A stretch of DNA of 64,000 nucleotides from Mesodorylaimus sp. YZB2_4. Its lineage: Eukaryota > Nematoda > Enoplea > Dorylaimida > Dorylaimidae. The position numbers were made by a program, and so were the translations under genes. Each line of letters begins with the position of its first letter. Position 1 is the stretch's first letter. Location: contig JASANH010000878.1 in assembly GCA_030248295.1 (NCBI GenBank), positions 36,238 through 100,237 of the forward strand, in the 5' to 3' direction. Positions 10,958 through 21,491 of this stretch are shown piece by piece. Under the pieces are notes generated by a model. That model worked only from the letters and a program-made list of their open reading frames with translations. It had not been told where the DNA came from and searched no databases.

Positions 10958-12130
10958 CTAACTTATTTGCCCATTTGAAATCGAAGCAGGGTGTAAATTT
11001 CAAACGCTCTGCCGACTCCGAAGAACCAGTTGGTCCATCAGCTAAGGCCTGTCGAATCGATTTTTTTGCCCTGAAGACAATTACGAAGTCTTATTCTGAA
11101 AAGATCAATGAGTCTGTCTTGAAATTATGCATCGATCGTTGCCTTCCATTCGATATCGTGTCTTGTAACTCTATGGCCGGCATGATCCACGCCTGTTTGA
11201 AAATAGATTGCCAGCTGATCGAAAGGATATGGTCTTTGAAGTGCTCGATGAGAGCACTATTCGAAAAATTCGGCTGCCTTTAAAATATCGGATGATTTCG
11301 CAATCGGTCAAAGAAAAAGTGGCCGATGACTGCAATGGAAATGGAGGGTAACTTTCGATTTGCGGACAAATACCACAAGCGAGAATACATTGTAATCACG
11401 CAGCAATTTCTGCACGACGATTTCCAAATGCACAGCTACTGTTTGGCTTGCCGCTAAATAATCGATATGGTTATTGATCACTCGATAATTGCCTGGATAA
11501 TAATAAGTATTATCTGGTTTGAAGCCTGGGAATATGATTTTCGTGACTGATAGTGGTGGAAGCGTGAAAAAAGCTTGTGTGGGGCCATCCATAAAGGACG
11601 TCCACCAAAAAATGCGATTTTTTGGCTCCCCCCTCCTCCTATCCACCTTTCATCCATTTCGCCTAGACCCCCCTAAAAAATGGACGTCCACTTGAGCAGA
11701 CCCCCCCGCCATAGGAAAACATTCACTTCGAAAAAGCATTGCTCCCACCATCGACTGATCCGCCGGAGTGATGGGTCATTCAGGCCTCGGCTTGATTCGA
11801 CTGCTGCATCAGCCAAACTGGGAAGTAAAATTTTACGCTTTCTCTCTGAAAATGTGTCATGCCTCATCCAATTAACAACTTCTTTAATTTTCCTCCAAAA
11901 TCAGAATTAAATCCCGCTTTAAGTGCAAGGTAGTTCTCCTGAGTTTTTGGAGTGGTTTGCTGGACAGTGACAGCGAGGAAAGGAAATATAGGGCAGGTTG
12001 CTAGGGACGTCATCCCCGCAAAAATATCTTATTTCTTGAACGGATCAGCCAGATCGAGATCGGGATTCACGTCGAAGTCGGATCAGTCGATGCTATCTAT
12101 AATTGTCCAACATCTCTGACATCCCAATGA

Positions 12131-12225
12131 ACCCGTGGCGCCTGGAATCTATCGCCCTGGACGGGGAGTTGATGTTTCAGCCGCAGATATAGTCGCTCAC
12201 TCTCACATTCAGAGTACTTTCCCAG
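12131..12225 (-). repeat. SINE-like family A, copy 2 (fragment)
   Basis: On the minus strand it reads 'tatatctgcggctgaaacat' then 'caactccccgtccagggcga', matching the family A core. It is truncated compared with the 17.2-kb copy and lies next to a family B element. Confidence 0.65.
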
Positions 12226-12282
12226 CAAACCTCCTCTTCCACGTGTTGGTTTTTTTTCAAATTTTTGTGGGCCGAAGCCCGT

Positions 12283-12660
12283 TTTGCCTCTGGCTAGCCA
12301 ACAGTCAAACCTTCTAAGCAGGGATGTGCGGGGACTGGTACACACATCAGCGTCCCTCTGCGTGTCTCCACTAGGAGCACCTCCACGCGAGGGCATCCTG
12401 GACAGGACACCGACCTCCTCGGACGATGGCGGGCGGGCTGTGAACCCTGCTGGTGTTAAACAGCTGAGGTTGTTTACTCGTTATCTTCCGTCTCTTCACT
12501 CGGAGCACCTATATATAGGGTACCGGGTGAGTCACCCACGGCCTGGCGTGCAAGGTCAGCGAGGGTTTATGGTTCGCAAACCGGCCTCCATCACCGGGGA
12601 TCGAACCCGGGACGATTCCAGCCACTCGTTTTCAAGCACTACGGATTGACTGAGCGACAA
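12283..12660 (-). repeat. tRNA-derived SINE family B, copy 1
   Basis: On the minus strand it opens with an A-box-like region (agtggtgctgccagtggc), followed by the B box GGGTTCGATCCCCGG and 'gccggtttgcgaaccataaa', 'ccctcgctgaccttgca'. The body ends 'aaggtttgactgttggctag'. The copy at 40027-40372 shares the whole order. The ~60-base A-to-B spacing fits a class II (Ser/Leu) tRNA origin. Confidence 0.8.
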
Positions 12661-13085
12661 AGCCACTGGCAGCACCACTAAAATCGTTTTATCCGCCTCA
12701 GAAAAAGAGAAGCCAAAAGGATGAAAATTGTTTAGGAAAACTGGAATATAATCGACCTGAGTCCTTGGATAGTCGTTTGATGATTTAAATATTAGTAATT
12801 TTACTCGTATCTCTAGCATTAATACTATGATAATTGCGATAATTTTCCCAAAAACCCGCCGATTTTGTAAAGTGGACGTCCACTTGGCGGCAGCCTACCC
12901 CCTCCCCCATCCACTTCCGTCCACTTTCCGCTCACCCCCACCCTCCCCCCTTGGGTGGACGTCCTTTATGGATGGCCCCTGTTGAGAATAATTGGGAGCG
13001 ATTAGCATGCTTTGCTAATGATTTTCATTTGCTGGTGACAACGGGTGGATTGGGAATGAGAGAGAAACATTCGGGCATCACCCTG

Positions 13086-13785
13086 CCCTGACCACGGAAG
13101 GCAGAAGAGGAACATATTGGCGATTTAATGGAGCGTCCTGATGAACTTTATCCAAATTATCGGAAATACCTGTTTTCTGGCTAGGCTCGGTGCATTTCTG
13201 ATGGTATATAAGGGCGTGTATTTTCCTGTGAGTCGTTTTCCATTATTGAGGCAATAAAAGTCAGTCAATGGCTAGTCTTCTGTTTCGAAATTCTCACTGC
13301 CGATTCACACCTTATGGTCGAGTACTTCGGGTTGGGACTGATTGGTGTGGTGTAGTTGTAAGCAACCCCTACTCCTAGGCTGGTGGACCATCAACCAAAA
13401 ACCAACTGCACCACAATGCCCTGGGTTTTGACGTGGTGCAAACGCTCCGCTGTTCATTCCTTCCAGTGTACGGACCCAGTCGCAGTAAGCCTTCTCCGAA
13501 ATTGACGATGAGACAAACGAATGTGTAAGTCGAAGCTGCAACTAATTTGCACAACCATTTGTCCGTCATCTGTTTCGCAGGCTCTTGGAGATGCTTCCAT
13601 GATTAGTAAGCAGACACAGCTTTTTACAGGAGCAGTCTATTACCTGCCATCATGAATTAATATCCTTCAAGCCAGGGCTTATTCAAGTACTGTAAGACCA
13701 TATCTGTCTCGAAACGCCCTACAAACATGGCCGGTAATACCTGTACGGCGGAAAATTGGCTGAATGCCAATGATGGCAAACCTTT
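13086..13785. other. Intergenic
   Basis: A possible TATA-like sequence (ggtatataagggcgtg, ~13203) and a plus-strand AATAAA (13253) are present, but no coding exon with family signature was found. Open frames at 13305-13569 (-) lack support. Confidence 0.4.
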
Positions 13786-14865
13786 CTATCTGAGACTAAT
13801 TACCCTCGTGTGATATAAGAAAAGAAGCACACCAACAAAACACACCACGAACAAAATTATTATCGCCGACACAACTTGCGGGATTTGTTCTTGTCTGGTT
13901 TCAACATTTGAAGTGCTGTACTGCTCGTCTATGGTTTGATTCCGTATTTCCATTGCCCCTGGTGCAGATTTTGCTTCTACGGCCGCCTGTCTGACATTTG
14001 CAGTTTCATTACCAAAAAACTCGCCGCTCTCGTTCTTTGAGTTGTGGAAACTCTGACTGGCGCTTGATTTTGGCAGTCTGTAGTCGATAAAGCGCCCCGC
14101 CATCCACAGACTTCCATCAACCTGGTCAATGACGCCTTGTGATAAGCTAACTGGTGCAACTGCTTCGAAATCAGCTGGGGCCTCTATATTTCCATTGTCC
14201 TCGCGCTCTTTGCTGGCGCTTGTGATTGACGAACTACCGTGGCGGACATGATGCTTATAGTCGAAAGCTTCCAATGATGAGCCACTTGAGCTGCTAATTT
14301 TATTGTCTGGCTGCGGAGTGATGTTACGATCAGCAAATGAGCCCACTCTGGCGACAAATTCTGTCTGGTTTTCTACGACCACGAATGGAAGAAAATCCCT
14401 GAATTTAGTTAAAATATTCCAAATCTCTGCCATGTTTTCTTTGTTGGAATGGCCCAGATCGCCAATCTGGTTTTTTCTTTGCTTTTGTTGGATAATTGAT
14501 GCAATGTTGGAGTCCTCGTTGCCATTCCTTTGCGTAGAATCATCGAGTTCCCTAAAAGCATTAAAAACCCTCAGTACGAATCCCTTTCCGTTATTCTCTC
14601 CATCGTCCAATAATTTTTGAGTCGATTTATCGTCGTCCCTTAGTGAGAACACGTCTTTATCGCTGGTTTCATTCCATACTGCCCCTGAGCTCAGAATCTT
14701 TTCGCTGGTCGCAGTAGTCGGAGTAAGGTTGTCAGAGCGATCAGATAAGAAACTTTTTTCAGCGATTCTATACTTCTGATTTTGTAAATTGGTAGTTTCG
14801 ACTGTATTTGAATCGCCGCCAGGTTTTACTCGTAGGTCTTCGCTGCAACAGCCTTCGTGAAACAT
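13786..14865 (-). CDS. Tail-anchored-like membrane protein of unknown function
   Basis: This is an intronless 359-residue frame from the ATG at 14865. I do not recognise it. It is strongly polar and acidic (Ser, Asn, Asp, Glu), with many N-x-S/T sequons (for example NETS, NQTE, NESG, NQTI) and a single hydrophobic segment at the very C-terminus (VVSAIIILFVVCFVGVLLFL) followed by only nine residues. There is no signal peptide, so it is either tail-anchored or an upstream signal exon was missed. On the minus strand an ATTTTAG acceptor (site at 14907/14908) sits ~43 bases upstream of the ATG and a three-codon uORF lies between. The abundant sequons suggest a luminal or extracellular body. It may belong with the other single-pass ORF at 3.2-4.0 kb by design only. 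Confidence 0.55.
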   Translation of the reverse strand: MFHEGCCSEDLRVKPGGDSNTVETTNLQNQKYRIAEKSFLSDRSDNLTPTTATSEKILSSGAVWNETSDKDVFSLRDDDKSTQKLLDDGENNGKGFVLRVFNAFRELDDSTQRNGNEDSNIASIIQQKQRKNQIGDLGHSNKENMAEIWNILTKFRDFLPFVVVENQTEFVARVGSFADRNITPQPDNKISSSSGSSLEAFDYKHHVRHGSSSITSASKEREDNGNIEAPADFEAVAPVSLSQGVIDQVDGSLWMAGRFIDYRLPKSSASQSFHNSKNESGEFFGNETANVRQAAVEAKSAPGAMEIRNQTIDEQYSTSNVETRQEQIPQVVSAIIILFVVCFVGVLLFLYHTRVISLR

Positions 14866-15552
14866 GACCAAGTACGTAATTAAAATGTATCAGCGAGTCA
14901 TTTTTTGCTAAAATCAGGCCAGAATCTGAGTGGTCAGAAGTATTGATTTCCGTTGTATCAAGTAACACAACACCCAAGTTGATATTGCAATCGCTTTTTT
15001 TGCGCACTACCCCACCACTAACACCAACTAACAAGGTGTATCTACGAGTACACTACAGTCGTTGTGCCCAATTACTTATGTATCTCTCTGCCCTTTGGTT
15101 TGATTCATCTCGTGCTGATTCTCATTCGGTTTAGGATTCATTTGATATTAGGAGCTTTCGTTTCTTTTGCAGTCGACACTTAACGATACTGCTCTTGTCT
15201 CGTTGTAAAACAAGCCCCTGTCCGTAGCTTGCTAGACACTTCTCCTTGTCAGGACACACTCGACATGGGCGCGAAAACGATAAAACTATGAATCAAAATA
15301 TTGGGTCATCAGATCTGGGAGAGATCTAGTGACTAATATCCAGACATGTGGCTCCATAGGAAGGAGCACGGTTTATCGAGACTCTGTGTTACTTCACTCT
15401 GCGTCAGCATACTGTATATCTGCGAAAAAAAAAATAATTACATGAGTTTGTTACAAAAATTGCATTCGAATCCCATAAGTGCATAATCACAATAAAATAA
15501 TGCAATCATTCTTGTTCCTCTTCCTGATCTTAAATTCCACAGACAATATAGT
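14866..15552. other. Intergenic
   Basis: This holds the presumed 5' leader of the minus-strand gene at 13.8-14.9 kb and the 3' flank of the Cys-rich gene. No further gene, RNA or repeat was recognised. Confidence 0.4.
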
Positions 15553-16747
15553 CTAGCCGCGACCCCAAACCAGCAGATTTGCGGTTATAATAAATATTAA
15601 AATTAAGAATAAAATATAGGAATTAGAAGATGGTCTCACACCCATACCTTTTGAAAACTTTTTGTCGCAGGTGGGCATGTCTAACTTTACTTTTCTTTCT
15701 GCTGCAAGTTCCCGAATTATTTGAAGCATTTCGATCTGCGCTTCCCTGTCCTTCACATTCAGCTCATATGTGACGCGGCACTTGTCGTATAACATCTTGT
15801 CCACACAATCCCAATCCATATCGCACGCCTTCTCCCTGAAGCAAGCAAGAAGGCATTTTATCCAATAATATATTATTGGATTCACTTGCAATCTGTGAAG
15901 TGTGTTTGGCCTGTAGTCTGGTGGTTTCCGCTGCATACGCAGAGCTGCGCGTCGACTCCAGCTGTTATAAACACTTTGTTCACCTCTTGGCCCCTGCTTG
16001 GAGAGATTAGCCAGAGGCTATCCAAGCATTTTTGAAAATATTTTTGTGATTTAAAAAATTGTTGGGCCCGTGCCGCCCTGGTTCCCCACTGGACTTCCAA
16101 CCCGGTTTGCCCATAGCTAGCCAGCGGTCGGCTGCTCTAGCATCTGAAACCTTCTGTGCGAAATCAGACCACTGTAAGACCTTTTAAAAATTTCTTACCG
16201 GCAGTCATTTTCATAAAAGCTTTCAAAAGCTGCTGTGTCAGCTAATTCGTTTATGGCCCAGTCCTTTATTTCTTTATTCGCTTTTCCTCGCTGTAACGAC
16301 GTTGTTGTTTGATTACAAGAATCTTCGCAGAAAATTGACACTGTTTTGCAGTTGTCTTTTACACATTGAAGTCTCTCAATATCCTTTGCCAAAGCTGAAA
16401 AGAGAAAGATTCCAAGTTTTGCTTTACTGAAGATCACGTACTCTTACCCTTGACGTGCGCTTCTTGATCGCAAACCGACGCTCTCTCATCTCGTAAAAGG
16501 CCATTTCAAGTTTACTCAAGATTGAGGCGGTGGTGTCGGAACAACTTGTGTTCATGCACTCTTTACTGTTTTTGTATTCTTCACATGCGCTTTTAAGCAA
16601 GCCTAGGTTGTGATATACGCACACATGGTACCCAGTGAAATGGGTTTTTCGCTGGATGCAGTCTTCAATGCAGCTATTGTTGTCTGTTGCTGAGGTTCCT
16701 AATGTCGGAGAAACTAAAAAACACGATAAAACGATTATGTTTTTCAA
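15553..16747 (-). CDS. Cys-rich secreted protein with C-terminal anchor (3 exons)
   Basis: Exons are about 16448-16747, 16199-16383 and 15553-15835. The second junction (CCG|GTAAG to TTCAG|GGAG) is solid in phase. The first is less certain: the frame fits an acceptor at GCAAAG|GAT, while a better-looking TTTTCAG lies ten bases earlier in the wrong phase. The product (~256 residues) has a signal peptide (MKNIIVLSCFLVSPTLG), then repeated Cys spacing (CIEDCIQ, CMNTSC, CVKDNC, CEDSC, CDMDWDC) and predicted helices. It ends in a hydrophobic tail (YILFLILIFIITANLLVW) with few residues after it, suiting a membrane or GPI anchor. It resembles nematode DUF19/T20D4.11-type secreted domains only in general Cys pattern. 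Intron 2 carries a SINE-like family D copy. Confidence 0.6.
16020..16160 (-). repeat. SINE-like family D, copy 2 (intronic)
   Basis: It lies in intron 2 of the Cys-rich gene. Its blocks 'gatttaaaaaattgttgggc', GCCGCCCTGGTTCCCC and 'ggacttccaaccc' match the 4.3-kb copy. On the minus strand the tRNA-like part runs GCTAGAGCAGCCGACCGCTGG to GGGTTGGAAGTCC. Confidence 0.55.
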
Positions 16748-17229
16748 ATATCAATACTTTAGTGAATACTGTAGAAGACTCTGGAACTGGGTCAAGCGCA
16801 AGTGCCAGTACTGACAGTGTTCAGTTGCTGATGGGGTCGGCTGGCTCTAGCCTATTTACTGGGCGAGATATAAATGGTCGAGGTACCATGCATTGCCACA
16901 GAGAACAATTTCGGCGATGCTGCCACCAGAGAAACAATGTTTTCATCCTGTATGTACCAATTTAACCTTTTCAGAGGTCTTAAAGGCAGGAGGAGAAGGC
17001 GTGCACTACCTGCTTGAATTAAGACATGATTTTTGCGGGCTAAATCGCGGCTCACGTCAATTTCCCCGAGTAATTTATTACAGGTGTTGTCGCATCTACG
17101 TAGACTACTCTAGAACATGCAGTAAACTACCAGCTAACATGAGCAACATGTCGTGAATGAGGACCCTTTTAGTCACTTTAGCCAAACGTTTTAGCCTCTA
17201 GTACATCTCGTCCCTCAGTACGTACCTAT

Positions 17230-17565
17230 TGTAACCCCTACCGGGCAGGCCATGGCGAGTGGTAGAGAGTAATCGATACTCTCCCCTGGCTGGGACGTCA
17301 ACCCCTCGGGTTGATGTTTCTAGGTCAGGTATTGTCGCGAGACTTGCCTACCTCCAGTCGAAATTTTTGTCCCACCGACTTCGCTCGGTCGCACTCTCTC
17401 CCACGGCTGCCTGCACGGGTTGCACTACGTATGTACAGTACATGGCGCTCTCCTTCACCCACATGGACCATTTATTCTGAAAGAGCCTGGGATTCTAACT
17501 GTAACATAGCAGCTCAACACTGCTATCCTGACGCGCTCAGCCATAAGAATTGCAAATTATCGGCA
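17230..17565 (-). repeat. SINE-like family A, copy 3 with tRNA-like head
   Basis: On the minus strand it begins near 17560 with a tRNA-like head: GGCTGAGCGCGTCAGGATAG then 'acagttagaatccca' (diverged B box). The body runs to the core 'gaaacatcaacccgaggggt' and 'gacgtcccagccaggggaga' at 17270-17320. It is the fullest copy and shows how the core found in the other five copies relates to a tRNA-derived head. Confidence 0.7.
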
Positions 17566-18900
17566 GAATATTACAGCGTAGCGTGGGTCATTACGCATGA
17601 AGCCGCGACAAATCGCGCAACTGCAATGGCTGGAGTCGCTATAATACTGTATAATATACCGTTAATCAAGCCCAACATCCCTTGGGATAGTAAACAGATC
17701 CAGTTCCAAGCTCCAAGCTAGCGCTTCCATACATAGTGCAGTGGCTCCTGCCTGGTCGCTGGACCATTGCTGAACCAGACCTCAGGCAGGCCCACGATGA
17801 GCTCTGCGTCAGACTGCATTGCGCTACACTCACCGCACCGTTGCCGTTTGAATCCAATGCAAATGCCTTGAAAGACAACTTTTATGTGAGAGCAATGTTT
17901 CAGCAACCCTCGAGCTGAGGAAAATGATCAACAAATGCCAGAACCAGAGCGCTAGGATAACAGATCAACTCACAGTTTTTGGCAGCATGCACTTTTAAAT
18001 TTTCCGCAGGCAGGGATGTACAGTAGCGCTCTACAGCGTAATTTTTTTCTATAAACGGTTTTAAAGAAGACTATTGTGGCGTGCATTCCAAATTTTTTAA
18101 AACTGAAATTGTCTTGCGGGAGATAATTGAGAGATATTTTTGATTTTCTCGTGGAAGCACTCTGATCAGTGATCATCTGTCACTTCTCTGTTAAAGGTGC
18201 GTAAGAGGCCCGCATGAGGCAAGACCAGGCAATCACTGAACTGCCCCTACCCTCCCCTCATAGCCATATAACATCAATCATTGGGTCTACCCTAGAAACA
18301 CAAAAAAGTGACTTTGACACTTTTTAAAATACAACTGATATTGAAAAGTTTCAGGAAAAAAGGGGAACCCTGCGCCAGGCCTTGTGGGGCTGCTTGCTAT
18401 AGTTGCACGTTCATACCGTGATGGAGCACATAGCAAGTACATCACAGCAACACCAATCGATAAAATGTCAGTGAGACTCCGCCACTCTGCTGTACCGCGC
18501 GTTTGAAACATTATTACTTACTTGTGCTGAGAAATAAAACAAGGAAACATGGGCTCATGCTTTCGACCACTTGAAGTGAGTTGTTTCCTGACCTGAAAAT
18601 GTTCAGAAAATTTGAGCTCTCAGTAAAGGAAACGCGTTTTTGTCGTCTCCGTGACTTATATTGGCCGAGCAAAATGCATCACTCAAAATGCGTAATTGTG
18701 AGATTGGGCTTAAGAAGCACGTACAAGCTCCCCACATGCACATGCACCTGTCACATATGTACAGCATGTACTCTACGAGGGGTATCCGACAATGAGTTGG
18801 ATTTTCAATAACGCGCCAGTGCAGTGCAAAGTGAAGCGTACCATCGGATAGAACGTCCATTTTTAAGGTTATGAGATACACTTGTCAGCCCAGCTCTTTC

Positions 18901-19169
18901 GACTGGTTAGTCTCTCACTTAAAAAGTTAGCTATGAAAAATGCATGGAAACCTTGAAATTGACCACCGAGCTGTGATTCGATATCAGATGCGAAAGAACA
19001 CTGCTGACACTGCGTGGTGGTATGCTTCCCATAAACAGTCATGGGCTCACTATGAATCTCAGTGCCAGCTCTGTTCTTTCGCATCAGATATCGAATGACA
19101 GCTCGGTGGCCAATATCAAAATTTCCAGGCAGTCTTCATGACAAACAAACAGAAAGCGACTAACCAGTC
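18901..19169. mobile_element. Large inverted repeat / foldback element
   Basis: The left arm 18901-19000 and right arm 19072-19169 are inverse copies around a 71-base loop. Outer ends are GACTGGTTAG and CTAACCAGTC; inner ends read CGATATCAGATGCGAAAGAACA against its inverse with one mismatch. Similarity is highest over the inner ~45 bases and lower through 18920-18960. A MITE or foldback transposon is the likely explanation. No target-site duplication is obvious. Confidence 0.75.
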
Positions 19170-19371
19170 ACACGGACTGGACTCATCAAAACCGCCATGA
19201 ACCTTAAAAATGGATGCTTTACCCAAAAGTGTACTTTGACTTCACACTGCAACCGCGCATTATCATAAAGCCAACTCATCGTCGGACACCCTCCCCACAT
19301 TAGGACCTGGATCCTGGGCGTAACCAAGATTGGCTGGTATAGGCGTGGGAAAAAATGTATGGACAAAACTC

Positions 19372-19485
19372 AGACTGGAGCAAGGCAAGTCTTCCGACTT
19401 TACTGGTGGCTGAAGGGTCAACCCGGGTTGGCCCATGTGGGGGATCAATATTCTCCCCACTCGCTAAGGCCCTCCAGCAGGCAGA
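19372..19485 (+). repeat. SINE-like family A, copy 4
   Basis: It reads 'ggcaagtcttccgacttta', 'ggctgaagggtcaacccggg', then 'ggatcaatattctccccact' and CGCTAAGGCCCTCCAG. It follows the block order of the copies at 2.5 and 53.3 kb. Confidence 0.65.
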
Positions 19486-20705
19486 AAGGACGGTTACGAC
19501 TGGATAAGAGCACCACTGTAAAATGCGTCGGGACAAGGTTTTTGCTCATTGCAACTTTTCGAGGGTGGTCACGAAGGAGGACAGTAAGGGTGACAGTTTG
19601 ATTTAGTGGATAAGAAGGCCTGATAGATGTTTGCCTTAACTATTAGCAGCGCCGAATGCAAGGAGCAAGAGGAATGGAAGAGCAGTCGTGAGTGTAGATG
19701 AAACGACGTGGAGGCCACTTGTGTTGTCGCGTCATGGGTCAAGACAAAAAATGAGGAAGTTGGGTGAATTGAATATGTTTGGAGCGAAAGGTGAAGAAAC
19801 TTTGTCGCTAGCATTGATTAACCGTGCAGGACCTGGATTTGCCTACAATCTTAGGGTACTGTAATATCGGCAAAACAAGGGTTTGGGTTTTTCTTGGATT
19901 TACATTGGGATTACCCACCAGTCCTGCATAGGTTTTGGTTTCAAAGACGATGAATGTCAACTTCGAGCTGATTACAAGGAGGATCATTCCATCTCCTACG
20001 GAACAACTTGTAACATTTTCAAAAAACCTATCCATTCGTCAAAACCTGAAAGTCCTGTTGCTTGTGGGGCGATCTCAATACATGATTTCATATTTGATGG
20101 GTATGAAAGAAACAGTAGAGCAACCTGACAACAAAGCACATCATAGCTACCGACCCGATCGAGCCCTGTCTGTTGGGGCTAATTACCAGCCTTTGACCAC
20201 TCCGTTCGATTTGTGCATTGAGAACTGATGTCGAGCATTTTTTATGTTTGCACCACGTATCACCACGTGCCCTCGGGAATGCATGTGGGCGATCGCGCCA
20301 CATACGTGCTATGTACATTTTGCCACGACGATACCGTCTAAATCTGTTGCTGTTTCCGATGCTTTCGTCCAGATAGACACTACTGCACCGAAGATAGTCT
20401 AGTCGGCTCAAAATGTACTTGTACATCGCGGGATCACATGCAATCCTTAAAGCTCCCCAGTGCAGCTGCTGATCTGATAATATCCTGTTGGACACGCGTC
20501 AAGTGTATTTCTTCAGTGCACTGATGACTCGTAGTGTAGAAATGAATCGGATGACGATAAAAGTACGTGCCTTCCCACCAAAGGATCCACACGTGACAGA
20601 GATAACAAGGTTGCCCCGAAGTACAGTGCGAAAGGGAGGACATGTTTATCATGAATGAAAACGAAGCCATATAAGGCGTGGTGTAGTTTTAGATCAGGCA
20701 TTGGC

Positions 20706-20715
20706 TGGGTTTCAG
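20706..20715 (+). promoter_or_regulatory. Likely trans-splice acceptor of the histidine phosphatase gene
   Basis: TGGGTTTCAG ends 11 bases upstream of the ATG at 20727, which suits spliced-leader addition. It is the reason for preferring that ATG over the in-frame upstream ATG at 20655. Confidence 0.6.
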
Positions 20716-20726
20716 TTTTGTTCGAA

Positions 20727-21491
20727 ATGGATTCGTGTCTACCGAAATCTCTGTGCTTACTATTGGCTTCTGGACGACTTTCCAAACAGTCAGTAGAATC
20801 TCGTCCCTCATTATTGATTCTACGTCATAGCGATCGTCCCGCTTTGCCTCCTCGATCAGCTGGAGCCGAACTATCTTTGACTCCGTCTGGTAAAGCCCGC
20901 GCTCGTCAACTAGGTACATGCCTCCATGCACTGCGTATCGAACCAGGGGCTGTGCTGATGACCAGCCCAATGACACGTACCACCCAAACCCTATTGAATA
21001 TCTGCGCTGGGGCTAATTGGCACGATCGCACGGAATCGATCGAGGTCAGCGTCCGTGCGTTTGGTATTGGCAACATATTCGAGAAGAATTTTCAGTTCGA
21101 CGATGTTATATCCAAATTCACGACATCTGGTGTTCACAAGTACGATATATGCCAAGCGTTTAACGAAGTGTCCTGTGGTCGGATCGATGTCCCTGGAGTA
21201 AGGCCATGCGCTCAAGGGGCTTGTGCTCACCTACGCTTTATAACAGAATTATTGGAGCGACAGAAACAGAAATCAGCACCTAGCGGACTGTCCATTCTCC
21301 TAGCTCATGATCTAAATCTGGCTTACTTATTAGCTCACTATTTCGACATGAAGAATTTCACATCTGAAACATGGCCTCCATTTTTAGATGGAATTCTGAT
21401 ACAGTTGAGTAATGGTGAAGATGAGAGAAGTGTGAGTTTAGTGTATGGCAATAAGGTGGTGGATATTGACCTGACCAAGGAAGAAGTCTAA
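20727..21491 (+). CDS. Histidine phosphatase (PGAM-like, branch 1)
   Basis: This intronless frame gives 254 residues from the ATG at 20727. The histidine-phosphatase catalytic set is present: LILRHSDRP with the phospho-accepting His at residue 34, S-P-M-T-R-T-T-Q-T with the second Arg at ~84, and LLAHDLNLAYLL with the second His at ~194. Residues SLTPSGKARARQLG match the usual 'LT..G..QA..LG' helix. The ending WPPFLDGIL resembles bacterial 'histidine phosphatase family' proteins more than metazoan PGAM or TIGAR, as far as I remember them. The substrate cannot be inferred. There is no signal peptide, so it is probably cytosolic. AATAAA follows at 21603. Its lack of introns and bacterial-like features make transfer possible. 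Confidence 0.75.
   Translation: MDSCLPKSLCLLLASGRLSKQSVESRPSLLILRHSDRPALPPRSAGAELSLTPSGKARARQLGTCLHALRIEPGAVLMTSPMTRTTQTLLNICAGANWHDRTESIEVSVRAFGIGNIFEKNFQFDDVISKFTTSGVHKYDICQAFNEVSCGRIDVPGVRPCAQGACAHLRFITELLERQKQKSAPSGLSILLAHDLNLAYLLAHYFDMKNFTSETWPPFLDGILIQLSNGEDERSVSLVYGNKVVDIDLTKEEV

Larger units (their letters stand above)
8609..10974. other. Intergenic, dominated by short repeats
   Basis: The proximal part is the promoter side of the vWA gene. Then follow a tRNA-like SINE head on the minus strand (9137-9210), a G11 run near 9231, a TACGACGTCGTA element (9526-9670), AACCCAACCC-type tract (10440-10560, 10715-10775) and a second TACGACGTCGTA element (10853-10957). No coding exon is seen. 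Confidence 0.5.
11581..12979. mobile_element. TIR element with GGACGTCC palindromes, inserted in the hAT pseudogene
   Basis: The left end (11581) begins GGGGCCATCCATAAAGG with the palindrome GGACGTCC, and the right end (12955-12979) is its inverse. Inner copies of TGGACGTCCACTTG lie at 11680-11695 and 12872-12886. Flanks read ...gcttgTGT and TGTtgagaat, so a 3-bp TGT target-site duplication is inferred; removing one copy restores a continuous KKACVENNW frame across the junction. C-tracts fill both terminal regions. No transposase is visible inside, so it is probably non-autonomous. SINE-like sequence (12131-12225, 12283-12660) sits within it. Confidence 0.7.
10975..13085 (+). pseudogene. Decayed hAT-superfamily transposase, split by an insertion
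   Basis: The 5' part (10975-11580) reads as hAT transposase in shifting frames. First come SEKINESVLKLCIDRCLPFD and a MIHACLK stretch. After frame changes come STIRKIRLPLKYRM and KEKVADD, then VTFDLRTNTTSEN, then ITQQFLHDDFQMHSY and finally IFVTDSGGSVKKA. This is the order seen in hAT proteins ('KINE', 'PF..V', 'VT.D.WT', 'VTDN'). The frame resumes at 12980 with ENNWERLACFA, the 'NW.R.PCFAHT' motif. Between them lies the 11581-12979 element. At least three frameshifts and one nonsense codon show the gene is dead. Confidence 0.75.
16748..20715. other. Intergenic, repeat-rich
   Basis: No coding exon with a recognisable signature is seen. Contents are a long SINE-like family A copy (17230-17565), a large inverted repeat (18901-19169), a third family A copy (19372-19485) and apparently unique DNA. 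ORFs up to ~136 codons (17311, 20088) are unsupported. Confidence 0.5.

Noticed and set aside
12560..12640. Possible functional tRNA gene on the minus strand
   Set aside because: GGGTTCGATCCCCGG is a near-perfect B box, but the sequence continues into a ~350-base body that is repeated at 40.0 kb.
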